NCBI RefSeq assembly: GCF_019636075.1
Contig: NZ_JAHBYG010000008.1
Coordinates: 45,397-109,396 of the forward strand
DNA length: 64,000 bases
Origin: Ferrovibrio sp.
GTDB taxonomy: Bacteria; Pseudomonadota; Alphaproteobacteria; Ferrovibrionales; Ferrovibrionaceae
Direction of reading: 5' to 3'
Made by a program: the position numbers and the translations under genes. The notes below the pieces were generated by a model, which saw nothing but the letters and a program-made list of their open reading frames with translations, was not told where the DNA came from and ran no database searches. Shown piece after piece: positions 48,241 to 57,322 of the stretch; the stretch's first letter is position 1; every line of letters starts with the position of its first letter.

Positions 48241-50265
48241 TTAGCTGCCTAAAACGCCGCCGCCGCGCTTGGTGATGGCAATCACCGAGGGCCTGGGAGG
48301 CATCTTCTCGTTGAAATCGGGCCAGCGGGTGGCAGGGTCTTCAAAGGTTGAGCCCTTGCCCGATTGGGTGAATTTCTCGCCGCCATCGGCGGCCGGATGC
48401 TGCACGGCGACGAACAGGGTGCGATCGTCAGGCGCGAAGGTGGGGCCGCAAATCTCGGCGCCCACCGGGTTGCGGTAGAACATCTTGGACAGACCGCGCT
48501 GTGGGCCCTCGGTTTCCACCGCCCAGATACCGTCGGCGGTGCCGCTGGCCTTGGCCCAGGCCTCGCCCTGATCGGTGCCGACCCAGAAACGCCCTTGGCT
48601 GTCGAAAACCGCATTGTCGGGGCAGGCGAACCAGCCATTGGCACTGGTGCCGGCATGGTACTTGCCGGCCACTTTGGGATCGTTCGGATCCCCGGCTTGC
48701 AACAGCAGGCTCCAGGCGAAGCGGCTGGCGGCATGGTCGTTACCGGTCGGCACCATCTCCACGATCTGGCCCCATTCATTGGCGGCGCGGGTATTGGCGG
48801 CATCCAGTTGGTCGGCCTTGCGGCGGCTGTTGTTGGTCATGATCGCATAGACCTTGCCGGTCTTGGGATTCACCTCGATCTCCTCGGGCCGATCCATCTT
48901 GGTGGCGCCCAGCAGATCGGCGGCGCGGCGCGCCTCGATCAGCACATCGGCCTGGCTCTCGAAGCCGTTGGCGACGGTAAGCGGCCCCTGTCCATGCAGC
49001 AGCGGCAGCCATTCGCCGCTGCCATCGGCATTGTAGCGCGCCACATACAGCGTGCCGCTATCCAGCAGATTCATGTTGGCGGCGCGGTTGGCGGGATCGA
49101 ACCGGCCTGCGCTGACGAAGCGATAGACATACTCAAACCGCTCGTCATCGCCGGTATAAACCACCACGCGGTTATCGGCCGCCAGCGTAACCGTGGCGCC
49201 TTCATGCTTGAAGCGGCCGAGCGCCGTGCGCTTCTTCGGCGTGGCGGTGGGATCGTAGGGATCGAGTTCCACCACCCAGCCGAAGCGGTTCGGCTCGTTG
49301 GGTTCCTTGGCGATGTCGAAGCGATCGACATACTTGCCCCAGGCATACCAATTGTCTGGCACGCCATAGCGCTTGTGATTGCGCGCTTCGGCACTCTCGG
49401 TATCCAGCTTGCCCCAGAAATAGCCGTGGAAATTCTCCTCGCCGGAAAGCACCGTGCCCCAGGGCGTGACGCCGCCGGCGCAATTATTCAGCGTGCCGAT
49501 CACGCTGCGGCCGCCGGGATCGGCCTTGGTGCGCAGGCGCGGATGGCCGGCCACCGGGCCGGTCACGTCGCAAAGCGAGCCGATGCCGTCGATGCGGCGG
49601 TTATACTTGCCGCGCAGCACCTGCCATTTGCCGGCGGGGTTTTTCTGAATCTCCACCACGCTGAGGCCATGGGCGGCCATTTCGATGGCCACCAGATCGG
49701 CGGTCATGCCGGCGAATGCCGCTTCCTTGGTATCCTGGCGGCCGAGGCCGGGGAACATCAGTTCCTCGTTGGTATATTCGTGATTCACGAAAAGCAGGCC
49801 GTGATTGCCGTTATTGGAACCCAGCGGCAGCGGCATGAATGCGGTGTAATCGTTGTTGTAGCCGAATTGTTTGCGCTGCGCTTCGGCGCTCTGGTTATAG
49901 GGATCGAATGCCGGAGCATCCGCGGACACCGGGTCGCCCCAGCGGATCACCACATCCACATCATAGCCTTCCGCCACATGATGGGTGCGATCCACGCCAT
50001 GGCTGATTTCCTTGAAGTGAAAGCGGCTGGGGGTTTCGGCGGCGGCAGGCAGGCTATTGCCGGCAGCGGCAAGCCCCGTGCCGGCGGCAGCGAGAGCGGT
50101 GCCGGCCAACAGGCCTTTCAACACATCGCGGCGGCCATAGCGGCGCGCGATAACGCTGGCGATGGTGTCGTTGCTGCTGGGATTGATGCCGGCATCCTGC
50201 GAGGCCTCGTAGGCCTGGGCGCGGGAAACACCTGGAGGAAGCTGGCGAGACGGATCATGCGACAT
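48241..50265 (-). CDS. phoX: PhoX-family alkaline phosphatase (Tat-exported)
   Basis: 674 residues. A long Tat-type leader (ARRYGRRDVLKGLLAGTALAAA) is followed by the PhoX/DUF839 beta-propeller: GNHGLLFVNHEYTNEELMFPG, GTLNNCAGGVTPWGTVLSGEENFHGYF, GRFKHEGATVTLAADNRVVVYTGDDERFEYVYRF, and VAVQHPAADGG near the end. A calcium/iron-dependent phosphatase releasing phosphate from organic esters in the periplasm. A Pho box lies upstream, so induction by phosphate limitation is likely. Confidence 0.93.
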   Translation of the reverse strand: MSHDPSRQLPPGVSRAQAYEASQDAGINPSSNDTIASVIARRYGRRDVLKGLLAGTALAAAGTGLAAAGNSLPAAAETPSRFHFKEISHGVDRTHHVAEGYDVDVVIRWGDPVSADAPAFDPYNQSAEAQRKQFGYNNDYTAFMPLPLGSNNGNHGLLFVNHEYTNEELMFPGLGRQDTKEAAFAGMTADLVAIEMAAHGLSVVEIQKNPAGKWQVLRGKYNRRIDGIGSLCDVTGPVAGHPRLRTKADPGGRSVIGTLNNCAGGVTPWGTVLSGEENFHGYFWGKLDTESAEARNHKRYGVPDNWYAWGKYVDRFDIAKEPNEPNRFGWVVELDPYDPTATPKKRTALGRFKHEGATVTLAADNRVVVYTGDDERFEYVYRFVSAGRFDPANRAANMNLLDSGTLYVARYNADGSGEWLPLLHGQGPLTVANGFESQADVLIEARRAADLLGATKMDRPEEIEVNPKTGKVYAIMTNNSRRKADQLDAANTRAANEWGQIVEMVPTGNDHAASRFAWSLLLQAGDPNDPKVAGKYHAGTSANGWFACPDNAVFDSQGRFWVGTDQGEAWAKASGTADGIWAVETEGPQRGLSKMFYRNPVGAEICGPTFAPDDRTLFVAVQHPAADGGEKFTQSGKGSTFEDPATRWPDFNEKMPPRPSVIAITKRGGGVLGS

Positions 50266-50331
50266 GGCTGCTAACCTTAAAAGCTGGGGCGGAACCGGTA
50301 GGCTTTAGGCGACGGACCCTAGCCAAAGCGC

Positions 50332-50371
50332 ACGACACTCCGATGACAGATCGGTTGCATCGGCATGACAG
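50332..50371 (-). promoter_or_regulatory. Pho box upstream of phoX
   Basis: On the gene strand, four heptamers with an 11-base period: CTGTCAT (50365-50371), ATGCAAC (50354-50360), CTGTCAT (50343-50349) and GTGTCGT (50332-50338), separated by 4-base spacers. This is the arrangement recognised by PhoB dimers. It lies 67-106 bases before the phoX start. Confidence 0.8.
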
Positions 50372-50501
50372 CTATTCGCTTGCCTGGATTAGACCAATGT
50401 AGAATCCGACAGGCCGATGCAACCTTGGCTGAAAGCTGGGTGGCTGCTTATAATTCCTAGAAACGGCAGCAATATGCCGTGTGGGGAAGGGGGGATCGGG
50501 G

Positions 50502-52334
50502 ATGTTTGCAACTCTACCGGCCGGGCTGCGCTGCGTTTATCCAGCAACACTGATCGTTACGGCTGCGGCGCTGCTGCTTTGGCAGGGTGGAACCACCATG
50601 GCAGGCATCGGCTTTGCGCTGGCGGCTGCGCTGGCTCTGCCATGCCTGCTCGGCAACCTGCGGGCCGAAGCCGGCTTGCGCACGGAGGCAGACGTGCAGA
50701 TGCAAATGGAGCGCAGCCGGGCCGAGACGGAACGACAGGGTTTGTTGGCCGAACTGGCTGCGGCGCGCCAGGCCGCAGACCAGGTGCGGCAACAAAGTGC
50801 GCAGGACAGCAGCGAGCTTTCCGGCTTATGCGAAGCCATAGCCGATGGGGTGCTGGATCGTCGCGCTGCCTCGCAAGCCGAACTGGCGGCGCATTTCAAT
50901 GCCATGGCCGATACGCTGGACCAGGTGGTGGGCGAATTGCGCCAGGCCTTCGACCGCATGGCGGAAGGGGATCTCTCGCAACCGATGGAATACAGCCAGG
51001 GCGGCGCCTTCGGAGCCATGCGCGATGGCTTCGATCAGGCCATGCACCGGCTGGGCGAGGTGATCGGCACCATCCTGCAGGCGGCCAACCAGATTTCCGC
51101 CGCCACGGTCAGCCTCACACGCGAGGCCGGCAGCCTGGCCCAAAGCGCCGAGGCGCAATCGGATTCCTTGAGCCATACGGCGGCCGATGCGCAAAGCCTG
51201 AATGAGGCCGCCATGGCCAATGCCGATGCCGCCAAGCGCGCCAGCCGGCAAGCCAGCGAAACCCGCGCCACCGCCGAAGCCGGCGTGAAGGTGGTCAGCC
51301 GATCGATAGCGGCGATGAATGAAATGGCCGAGATGTCGCAACGGATTTCCGAGATCACCACGCTGATCAACGAAATCGCCTTCCAGACCAATCTGCTGGC
51401 GCTGAATGCCAGCGTGGAAGCGGCGCGGGCCGGCGAGGCCGGCAAGGGCTTTGCCGTGGTGGCGCAGGAGGTGCGTGCGTTGGCCCAGCGCTCGGCCAGC
51501 GCATCGCGCGATATCGGCGCGATCATCAAGCAATCGGGCGACACCGTGCGGTCTGGCGTCGGCCTGGTTTCGGAAACCGGTACGGTGCTGCAACAGATTG
51601 CCGGCGCCATCGACAGCATGGGCCAGCAGTTGGAAGATATCGAACGCGCCTCGGGCGACCAGCTAGCCCGCGCCCAGGGCGTGAGCCGCACCATCGTAGA
51701 AATGGATCAGGCCACACGCGGCTATCTTGCCGTGGTGCAGCGTAACAAGCAGTCGATCCAGGATATCGACGCCCAGGTAGCCAGCCTGGCAGCGCAAACC
51801 GCTTTTATCACCACCCCGGACGACCGCCCCTTCGTGCAGGCTGCCCTGGAGGCGGCAGGGCGGATCGAGGCTTTGTTCGAGGCGGCCATCGCGCGCGGCG
51901 AGATGCGGCTGGACGATTTCTTCGATGACAGCTACCGCCCGGTGCCCGGCAGTAACCCGCAGCAATTCCTCACCCGTTTCGTGGCCTTCACCGATGCCAA
52001 CCTGCCGGGCATACAGGAACCGGTGCTTGCCTCGAACGCCGCCATCGCCTTCTGCGCGGCGGTGGACCGCAATGGCTATTTGCCCACCCATAACCTGAAA
52101 TACAGCCAGCCTCAGGGCAATGATCCGGTTTGGAACGCTGCCAATTGCCGCAACCGCCGCATCTTCAACGATCCGGTGGGGCTGGCCTGCGGCCAGAGCA
52201 CCAAAACCTATCTGCTGCAATGCTATCGCCGCGACATGGGCGGCGGCAATTTCGTGCTGATGAAAGATGCATCGGCGCCGATACGCATACAGGGGCGCCA
52301 TTGGGGCGGGTTCCGCATCGGATTCAAAGTGTGA
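50502..52334 (+). CDS. methyl-accepting chemotaxis protein with C-terminal sensor domain
   Basis: 610 residues from ATG 50502. One or two short N-terminal helices (about 8-50), a coiled linker, a HAMP-like/helical region (about 110-190), and the MCP signalling hairpin (about 260-370) containing [36 protein letters not shown] separate C-terminal domain (about 430-610) has [45 protein letters not shown] and [13 protein letters not shown]. That last domain is a recurrent sensor found with chemoreceptors; its ligand is unknown. No che genes are adjacent. Confidence 0.88.
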   Translation: MFATLPAGLRCVYPATLIVTAAALLLWQGGTTMAGIGFALAAALALPCLLGNLRAEAGLRTEADVQMQMERSRAETERQGLLAELAAARQAADQVRQQSAQDSSELSGLCEAIADGVLDRRAASQAELAAHFNAMADTLDQVVGELRQAFDRMAEGDLSQPMEYSQGGAFGAMRDGFDQAMHRLGEVIGTILQAANQISAATVSLTREAGSLAQSAEAQSDSLSHTAADAQSLNEAAMANADAAKRASRQASETRATAEAGVKVVSRSIAAMNEMAEMSQRISEITTLINEIAFQTNLLALNASVEAARAGEAGKGFAVVAQEVRALAQRSASASRDIGAIIKQSGDTVRSGVGLVSETGTVLQQIAGAIDSMGQQLEDIERASGDQLARAQGVSRTIVEMDQATRGYLAVVQRNKQSIQDIDAQVASLAAQTAFITTPDDRPFVQAALEAAGRIEALFEAAIARGEMRLDDFFDDSYRPVPGSNPQQFLTRFVAFTDANLPGIQEPVLASNAAIAFCAAVDRNGYLPTHNLKYSQPQGNDPVWNAANCRNRRIFNDPVGLACGQSTKTYLLQCYRRDMGGGNFVLMKDASAPIRIQGRHWGGFRIGFKV

Positions 52335-52462
52335 TTTTCAGGCAGGGTTAAAAATCAGCCAGTTTCAAGTTCCCGTGAAACCTTGAAAAAAGCTGTAAAA
52401 ACCGGGACTTGGATTGAATGAGGCTTGCCTCTGTTCGGCAAAGTTGCCAAAATCCGGCCAAC

Positions 52463-52481
52463 GTCAACGTGTAGCGTTGAC
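52463..52481 (+). promoter_or_regulatory. perfect inverted repeat upstream of the TRAP receptor gene
   Basis: gtcaacg (52463-52469), 5-base spacer, cgttgac (52475-52481), 24 bases before the start codon and just ahead of the ribosome site GGGAGGAT. A candidate operator or 5'-UTR hairpin. Confidence 0.5.
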
Positions 52482-52505
52482 TTCACTTGGGAGGATATCC
52501 AAACA

Positions 52506-53606
52506 ATGAAACGTCGTCTTTTTCTGAAGGGCGCCGCCCTGGCTGGTGTTGCCGGCGCTGCCACTTCTGCCGCTTTCCCGACTCCCGCCCTGTCGCAGGG
52601 CCGCCTGCAGTGGCGCATGGTCACCACCTGGCCGAAGAATTTCCCCGGCCTGGGCGTGGGCGCTGAGCGTCTGGCCAAGCGCATCAACGACATGTCGGAT
52701 GGCCGCCTGACCGTGCGCGTGTTCGCCGCTGGCGAACTGGTGCCGGCGTTGCAGGCGCTGGATGCCGTGATCCAGGGCTCGGCCGAAATGAGCCATGGCG
52801 CTGCCTATTACTGGCAGGGCAAGAATCGCGGCCTGTCGTTCTTCACCGGCGTGCCCTACGGCATGACCTCGCGCGAACTCGCCGCCTGGGTGCGCTTCAT
52901 GGGCGGCCAGCAGATCTGGGACGAGATCTACGACAAGTTCGGCGTGAAGGGCTTCCTGTCGGGCGATACCGGCACTCAGGCCGGTGGCTGGTTCCGCAAG
53001 GAACTGACCGGCGTGGCCGACATCAAGGGCCTGAAGTTCCGCACGCCTGGCCTGGGCGGCCAGACCTGGGAAAAGCTGGGCGCCACCGTGGTGAACCTCG
53101 CCGCCGGCGAAATCTTCCAGGCCCTGCAATCGGGCGCCCTGGATGCCGCCGAGTTCGTGGGGCCGTATAACGACCTTGCGCTGGGCTTCCACCAGATCGC
53201 CAAGAACTACTACTTCCCGAGCTTCATCGAGCCGGGTCTGGCCACCGAGGCCGTGGTGAACAAGAGCAAGTTCGCCGCGCTGCCGAAGGACCTGCAGGCG
53301 ATCGTCGAGAATGCCTGCCAGGCCGAATACGACCACACCGCTTCCGACTTCTATGCCAACGATCCGGTGGCCCTGAAGACCCTGGTGGAAAAGCATGGCG
53401 TGAAGGCCCTGCAATTCCCCGAGGAAATCCTCAAGGCCGGCGCCGACGCGGCGAAGGAAGTGATCACCGCCGTGCGCAACAGCGACGATCCGCTGACCAA
53501 GAAGACCGCCGAGAGCTTTGTCGCCTCGCTGGAAATCCTGCGCACCCGTACCCGCGGCACCGACAGCCCGTTCCTGGTCGCCCGCGAGAAGTACTTCAAG
53601 CTCTAA
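52506..53606 (+). CDS. TRAP transporter substrate-binding protein (DctP family)
   Basis: 366 residues. A twin-arginine-like leader (MKRRLFLKGAALAG) is cut near ALSQ; then a DctP/TakP-type receptor: WRMVTTWPKNFPGLGVGAERLAKRINDMSDG, the conserved arginine segment IKGLKFRTPGLGGQ, and LGATVVNLAAGEIFQALQSGALDAAEFVGPYND. The closest pattern is the TakP-like group for 2-oxo or mannitol-type acids; the substrate is not proven. It faces the permease genes tail to tail and shares a terminator with them. Confidence 0.92.
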   Translation: MKRRLFLKGAALAGVAGAATSAAFPTPALSQGRLQWRMVTTWPKNFPGLGVGAERLAKRINDMSDGRLTVRVFAAGELVPALQALDAVIQGSAEMSHGAAYYWQGKNRGLSFFTGVPYGMTSRELAAWVRFMGGQQIWDEIYDKFGVKGFLSGDTGTQAGGWFRKELTGVADIKGLKFRTPGLGGQTWEKLGATVVNLAAGEIFQALQSGALDAAEFVGPYNDLALGFHQIAKNYYFPSFIEPGLATEAVVNKSKFAALPKDLQAIVENACQAEYDHTASDFYANDPVALKTLVEKHGVKALQFPEEILKAGADAAKEVITAVRNSDDPLTKKTAESFVASLEILRTRTRGTDSPFLVAREKYFKL

Positions 53607-53627
53607 ACCTCTGCCGCAAGGCAAAAG

Positions 53628-53659
53628 AGAAGGGCCCGTCTTACGACGGGCCCTTTTTT
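53628..53659. terminator. bidirectional terminator between TRAP genes
   Basis: aagggcccgtc (53630-53640), loop ttac, gacgggccctt (53645-53655), followed by TTTTT. A perfect 11-bp stem. Confidence 0.92.
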
Positions 53660-53683
53660 ATTGTGTGCGGTTATGGCCGCTGG

Positions 53684-55078
53684 TTATTTGCCGAAGATCA
53701 CTTTCGGCAGCCAGGTGGCCAGTTCCGGGAAGGTATAGAGCGCAGCCATCGCTACCACCTGCAGCGCCACGAAAGGAATGATACCCTTGTAGATCTGGCT
53801 GGTCTTGATGCTGGCGGGTGCAACGCCGCGCAGATAGAACAGCGAGAAGCCGAAGGGCGGCGTGAGGAAACTGGTTTGCAGGTTCACGCCCACCATAACG
53901 CCCAGCCAAACCGGATCGACATCCATCGCCAGCAGGATCGGCGCGGTGATCGGGATCACGATGAAAATGATCTCGAACGTGTCGAGGATGAAGCCAAGCA
54001 CGAACATCAGCGCCATCACGAAGATGACCGCGCCGAGCTGACCGCCGGGCAGGCTCTTGAGCAATTCCTCCACCAGCGCGTCGCCGCCCATCATGCGGAA
54101 CACGATGGAGAATACCGAAGCGCCGAAGATGATGATGAACACCATCGAGGTGATTTCGGCTGTCGAGCGAGCGGAATGCCGCAGCACATCCAGGCTAAGG
54201 CGACCGCGCATGGCCGCCATCACCGTAGAGCCGATGGCGCCCACCGAGGCCGCCTCGGTGGCTGTGGCAATACCGGCCAGGATGCTGCCCAGCACGGCTA
54301 CGATCAGCACCAGCGGCGGGATCAGCGCCACTGCCACATCGCGCCCCAGGGTGCGGCGTTCTTCCGCCGTCACTTCAAGGGCAGGGCAGCTTTTGGGATC
54401 GGTGATCGCCTTGAAGATCACCCAGCCGGCATAAAGCGCCACGAGCAGCAGGCCGGGCAGGAAGGCGCCGGCGAACAGGTCGCCCACCGAAACCACCTGC
54501 GGCGCGAAATTGCCCTTGGCCATCTGCACCTGGGCATTCATGCCGGCAAGCATGTCGCCCATGAAGATCAGGATGGTGGAGGGCGGGATGATCTGCCCCA
54601 GCGTGCCGGATGCGCAGATAACGCCGGTGGCCAGCTTGGGATCGTAACCCGCACGCATCATGGCCGGCAGGCTGAGCAGACCCATGGTGACCACGGTAGC
54701 GCCCACCACGCCGGTGGAAGCGGCAAGCAATGCGCCCACCAGCACCACGGAGAGGCCGAGGCCGCCGCGCAGGGTGCCGAAGAGACGGCCCATGGTGGTG
54801 AGAAGCTGTTCGGCAATCTTCGAGCTTTCCAGCATCACGCCCATGAAGATGAATAGCGGCACGGCCACCAGCACTTCATTGGTCATGCTGCCGACATAGC
54901 GGCTGGCGATGGCGCCGAAATTCGAAGGATCGAATGCGCCGAAGGCCCAGCCGACCACCGCGAAGATCAGCGACGTGCCGGCCAGCGAGAAGGCGACCGG
55001 GTAGCCCAGCATGAGCACGCCGATGATGCCGAAGAACATCAGTACGGCGAGAATTTCGCCGATGAATACGCTATCCAC
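53684..55078 (-). CDS. TRAP transporter large permease (DctM)
   Basis: 464 residues with about twelve to thirteen helices. FIGEILAVLMFFGIIGVLMLGYPVAFSLAG opens the protein, and GLLSLPAMMRAGYDPKLATGVICASGTLGQIIPPS is the DctM signature. Ion-driven import subunit working with the small permease (2 bases upstream on the same strand) and the convergently encoded receptor. Confidence 0.94.
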   Translation of the reverse strand: MDSVFIGEILAVLMFFGIIGVLMLGYPVAFSLAGTSLIFAVVGWAFGAFDPSNFGAIASRYVGSMTNEVLVAVPLFIFMGVMLESSKIAEQLLTTMGRLFGTLRGGLGLSVVLVGALLAASTGVVGATVVTMGLLSLPAMMRAGYDPKLATGVICASGTLGQIIPPSTILIFMGDMLAGMNAQVQMAKGNFAPQVVSVGDLFAGAFLPGLLLVALYAGWVIFKAITDPKSCPALEVTAEERRTLGRDVAVALIPPLVLIVAVLGSILAGIATATEAASVGAIGSTVMAAMRGRLSLDVLRHSARSTAEITSMVFIIIFGASVFSIVFRMMGGDALVEELLKSLPGGQLGAVIFVMALMFVLGFILDTFEIIFIVIPITAPILLAMDVDPVWLGVMVGVNLQTSFLTPPFGFSLFYLRGVAPASIKTSQIYKGIIPFVALQVVAMAALYTFPELATWLPKVIFGK

Positions 55079-55080
55079 GA

Positions 55081-55629
55081 TCAGCCCTCCACCTTGTAGC
55101 GGAGGTCTTCAGGCAGCAAATCCTCCTTGTCGGCCAGAACCAGCAAAGACCGCATCGCTATGGCCAGCCCCTGGAGCGCGATCACCGCAGCAAAAACCAG
55201 GATGAAGGATTTCAGGACATACAGGCCATGCAAGCCACCGGCATTGCTGGATTGCTCGGCGATGCTCCACGAGCTCATCACATAGTTCCAGCTGTAATAG
55301 GTCACCACCCAGGCGAAGGGCAGCAGGAACACGAAGGTGCCGATCAGGTCGATGATCGCTTTCCGCCGGACCGTAGCCGGGCGATAGAAGATATCGACGC
55401 GGACATGGCCTTCACGCAGCAGCACATACCCGGCGATGCCGGTGAACATGATGCCGTTCATCCAGACATACAGATCCTGCAGCCAGACGAAGCCGGTGTT
55501 TAAGAAATAGCGCAGCACCACCACGGAGAAGCAAACCAGCACAATGCCCAGCGAGAGCCAGGAGAAGGTTTTGCCGATCGCCGTGTTGAACGCGCTGATG
55601 GTCCTGACCGCCAGTGCGAGAGCTTTCAC
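55081..55629 (-). CDS. TRAP transporter small permease (DctQ)
   Basis: 182 residues, four helices: FSWLSLGIVLVCFSVVVLRYF, LYVWMNGIMFTGIAGYVLLREGHVRVDIFY and IIDLIGTFVFLLPFAWVVTYY are typical of the DctQ subunit. Its gene ends 2 bases from the DctM start, so the two are co-translated. Confidence 0.92.
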   Translation of the reverse strand: MKALALAVRTISAFNTAIGKTFSWLSLGIVLVCFSVVVLRYFLNTGFVWLQDLYVWMNGIMFTGIAGYVLLREGHVRVDIFYRPATVRRKAIIDLIGTFVFLLPFAWVVTYYSWNYVMSSWSIAEQSSNAGGLHGLYVLKSFILVFAAVIALQGLAIAMRSLLVLADKEDLLPEDLRYKVEG

Positions 55630-55886
55630 AGTGTTTTCCTTCCATTGTCGCCGCCAGCCATTGGCAGACGAGTGGAGCCAAATCGGTAAACAGGCACTTT
55701 GGGGGAAGGGAACTGCAAATCCCGCCTACAGGGCAATATGTCCTGGTGGCAGGATCCATACTGGTGTTGTTTGCAAGCGCGGCGAATACCTCGCCACATT
55801 GCCTCCCCCTCACGGTTTACCCGTTCTTTGGGCGGTTTAATAACCCCATAGTGTCCTCGACACCACGCCCAGGGGCACAAAAATTA
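55630..55886 (-). promoter_or_regulatory. upstream region of the TRAP permease operon
   Basis: About 250 bases with no credible gene on either strand. It lies upstream of dctQ and downstream of bpt on the minus strand, so it should contain the permease promoter. No confident element was identified. Confidence 0.3.
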
Positions 55887-55908
55887 TTGGTTATGCGTTG
55901 GTTATGCG
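55887..55908 (-). repeat. perfect 11-bp tandem duplication after the bpt stop
   Basis: ttggttatgcg is present twice without mismatch (55887-55897, 55898-55908), starting 3 bases beyond the bpt stop codon on the gene strand. Confidence 0.85.
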
Positions 55909-55911
55909 ATT

Positions 55912-56703
55912 TCAGGGCAGGGTGAATTGCGGCGACAGCCCTAACGATTGTTCGTATTTTGGGCTGTTTTCGGATTGGCCATGCGGCGGCGCCAGGAACC
56001 AGCCGCTGGGGGTAAGCATTTCCAGCGGGCGGAATTTCGCCTTGTAGGCCATCTTGCCGCTATTGGCGATCCAATACCCCAAATAAAGGTAGGCCCGACC
56101 GGTCTCGCGGGCCTGTTCGATATGCCACAGGATGATCAGGCTGCCGGGGCTGCTGCGCTCGAAATCGGGATCGAAAAAGCTGTAGACCAGGGAAATGCCG
56201 TCGCTCATCTCGTCGGTCAGGCAGACCCCAAGCAGGCGGCCATCGGCAAAGCGGAATTCGGTCAGGCCGGTGCGCACCGGGCTGTCCTCCACCATGGCAC
56301 GGTAATCGGCGAATTCCATGTCGGCCATGCCGCCGCCCTCATGCCGGGCGGTCACATAGCGGCGAAACACCATGTAATGCTCGCGGGTGGCATAGGCCGG
56401 CAATTGCCGGGTGACGATATCGCCGCGCCGGCGCCAGAGTCGCTTTTGGCTGTCGCTGGGCTGGAAATCGGCGACCGGCACCCGCACCGGTATGCAGGCA
56501 TTGCAATTCTCGCAGGCCGGCCGGTAGGCCAAATCCTGGCTGCGGCGAAAACCGGCCTGGCTGAGCGCGTTGTGCAGCCCATCGGGATCGTCGCCGGCCA
56601 GCAGGGTCACCACCTTGCGCTCCATCAGCCCCGGCAGGTAGGGGCAGGGCGTGGGAGGCGTGGCAAAGAAATGCCGCAGCGGGATTTGCAATCGGTGTTT
56701 CAC
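55912..56703 (-). CDS. bpt: aspartate/glutamate leucyltransferase (arginyltransferase family)
   Basis: 263 residues. Transfers leucine from Leu-tRNA to N-terminal Asp/Glu, marking proteins for ClpAP (N-end rule). N-terminal ATE domain: TPPTPCPYLPG and the Cys-rich YRPACENCNACIPVRVP. C-terminal ATE domain: DEMSDGISLVYSFFDPDFERSSPG and YLYLGYWIANSGKMAYKAKFRP. Residues fit Bpt rather than eukaryotic-type Ate1. Distance to the RDD gene upstream is 119 bases, including the 60-base repeat array. Confidence 0.92.
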   Translation of the reverse strand: MKHRLQIPLRHFFATPPTPCPYLPGLMERKVVTLLAGDDPDGLHNALSQAGFRRSQDLAYRPACENCNACIPVRVPVADFQPSDSQKRLWRRRGDIVTRQLPAYATREHYMVFRRYVTARHEGGGMADMEFADYRAMVEDSPVRTGLTEFRFADGRLLGVCLTDEMSDGISLVYSFFDPDFERSSPGSLIILWHIEQARETGRAYLYLGYWIANSGKMAYKAKFRPLEMLTPSGWFLAPPHGQSENSPKYEQSLGLSPQFTLP

Positions 56704-56765
56704 ATGAAAACCTTAGCGCAAGTCATCGCCGGAATGACAGGGGAAAACTCAATCTTGTCGATCAC

Positions 56766-56825
56766 GGCCAGTGATCAGGCCAGTGACCAGGGCAGTGACC
56801 AGGGCAGTAATCAGGCCTGTGATCA
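56766..56825 (-). repeat. five-copy 12-bp tandem array beginning at the RDD stop codon
   Basis: Five contiguous units on the top strand: ggccagtgatca, ggccagtgacca, gggcagtgacca, gggcagtaatca, ggcctgtgatca (56766-56825). Read on the gene strand the array starts exactly with the TGA stop of the RDD gene; each unit contains a TGATCAC-like core. Confidence 0.92.
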
Positions 56826-57314
56826 CGAACTGCGGCGCAGCACCAGGGTGCCGCAGATGATGTCGTGCAGGCAGCGCCCCTTGTTGTGGAACAACGGCAC
56901 CACCAGGATCAGGCCGCCGGTGATGCCGATGGAGAAATAAAACACAATGGTGTGCAGCAGGGCCTGCAGGTAACCCGGGCGGCCGCCATGCCAGACCCGC
57001 ACTTCCAGGCCGAACATACGCATGCCGATGGTGGCCGAGGCCGGGCCGCCGATGGTGAGGGTGTGATAGGCAATCGGCACGAAGGCAGCCAGGGCCAGCA
57101 GCGGTCCGTAAAGCAGCCCGAAACTGAGCAGGCCGATCAGGCCGCTGGCCAGGTGATACACGATGGCGATGCCGATCAGGATCAGCACATCCACGATATA
57201 GGCCATCGCACGGCGCGGCAGCACGCCCTCGAACAAGGCCGGATCGAAATTGGCATAGGGCGGCGTGCCTACGGAAAACGGCGCGGGGGAAAGCGGTGCG
57301 GGAGGCTCGGCCAT
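56823..57314 (-). CDS. RDD family membrane protein
   Basis: 163 residues. Pro-rich N terminus, then an RDD domain with three helices: RRAMAYIVDVLILIGIAIVYHLA, LLALAAFVPIAYHTLTI and LLHTIVFYFSIGITGGLILVV, ending in NKGRCLHDIICGTLVLRR. Function unknown, possibly transport. It follows motB after 8 bases and is likely the last gene of the motA-motB transcript. Confidence 0.85.
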   Translation of the reverse strand: MAEPPAPLSPAPFSVGTPPYANFDPALFEGVLPRRAMAYIVDVLILIGIAIVYHLASGLIGLLSFGLLYGPLLALAAFVPIAYHTLTIGGPASATIGMRMFGLEVRVWHGGRPGYLQALLHTIVFYFSIGITGGLILVVPLFHNKGRCLHDIICGTLVLRRSS

Positions 57315-57322
57315 GTCTGCCT

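Noticed and set aside
48364..50274. 636-codon open frame on the plus strand opposite phoX
   Set aside because: Antisense shadow of phoX, with biased Ala/Gly/His/Ile composition and no domain.
56766..56825. CRISPR array
   Set aside because: Units are 12 bp, directly contiguous, with no spacers and no cas genes.
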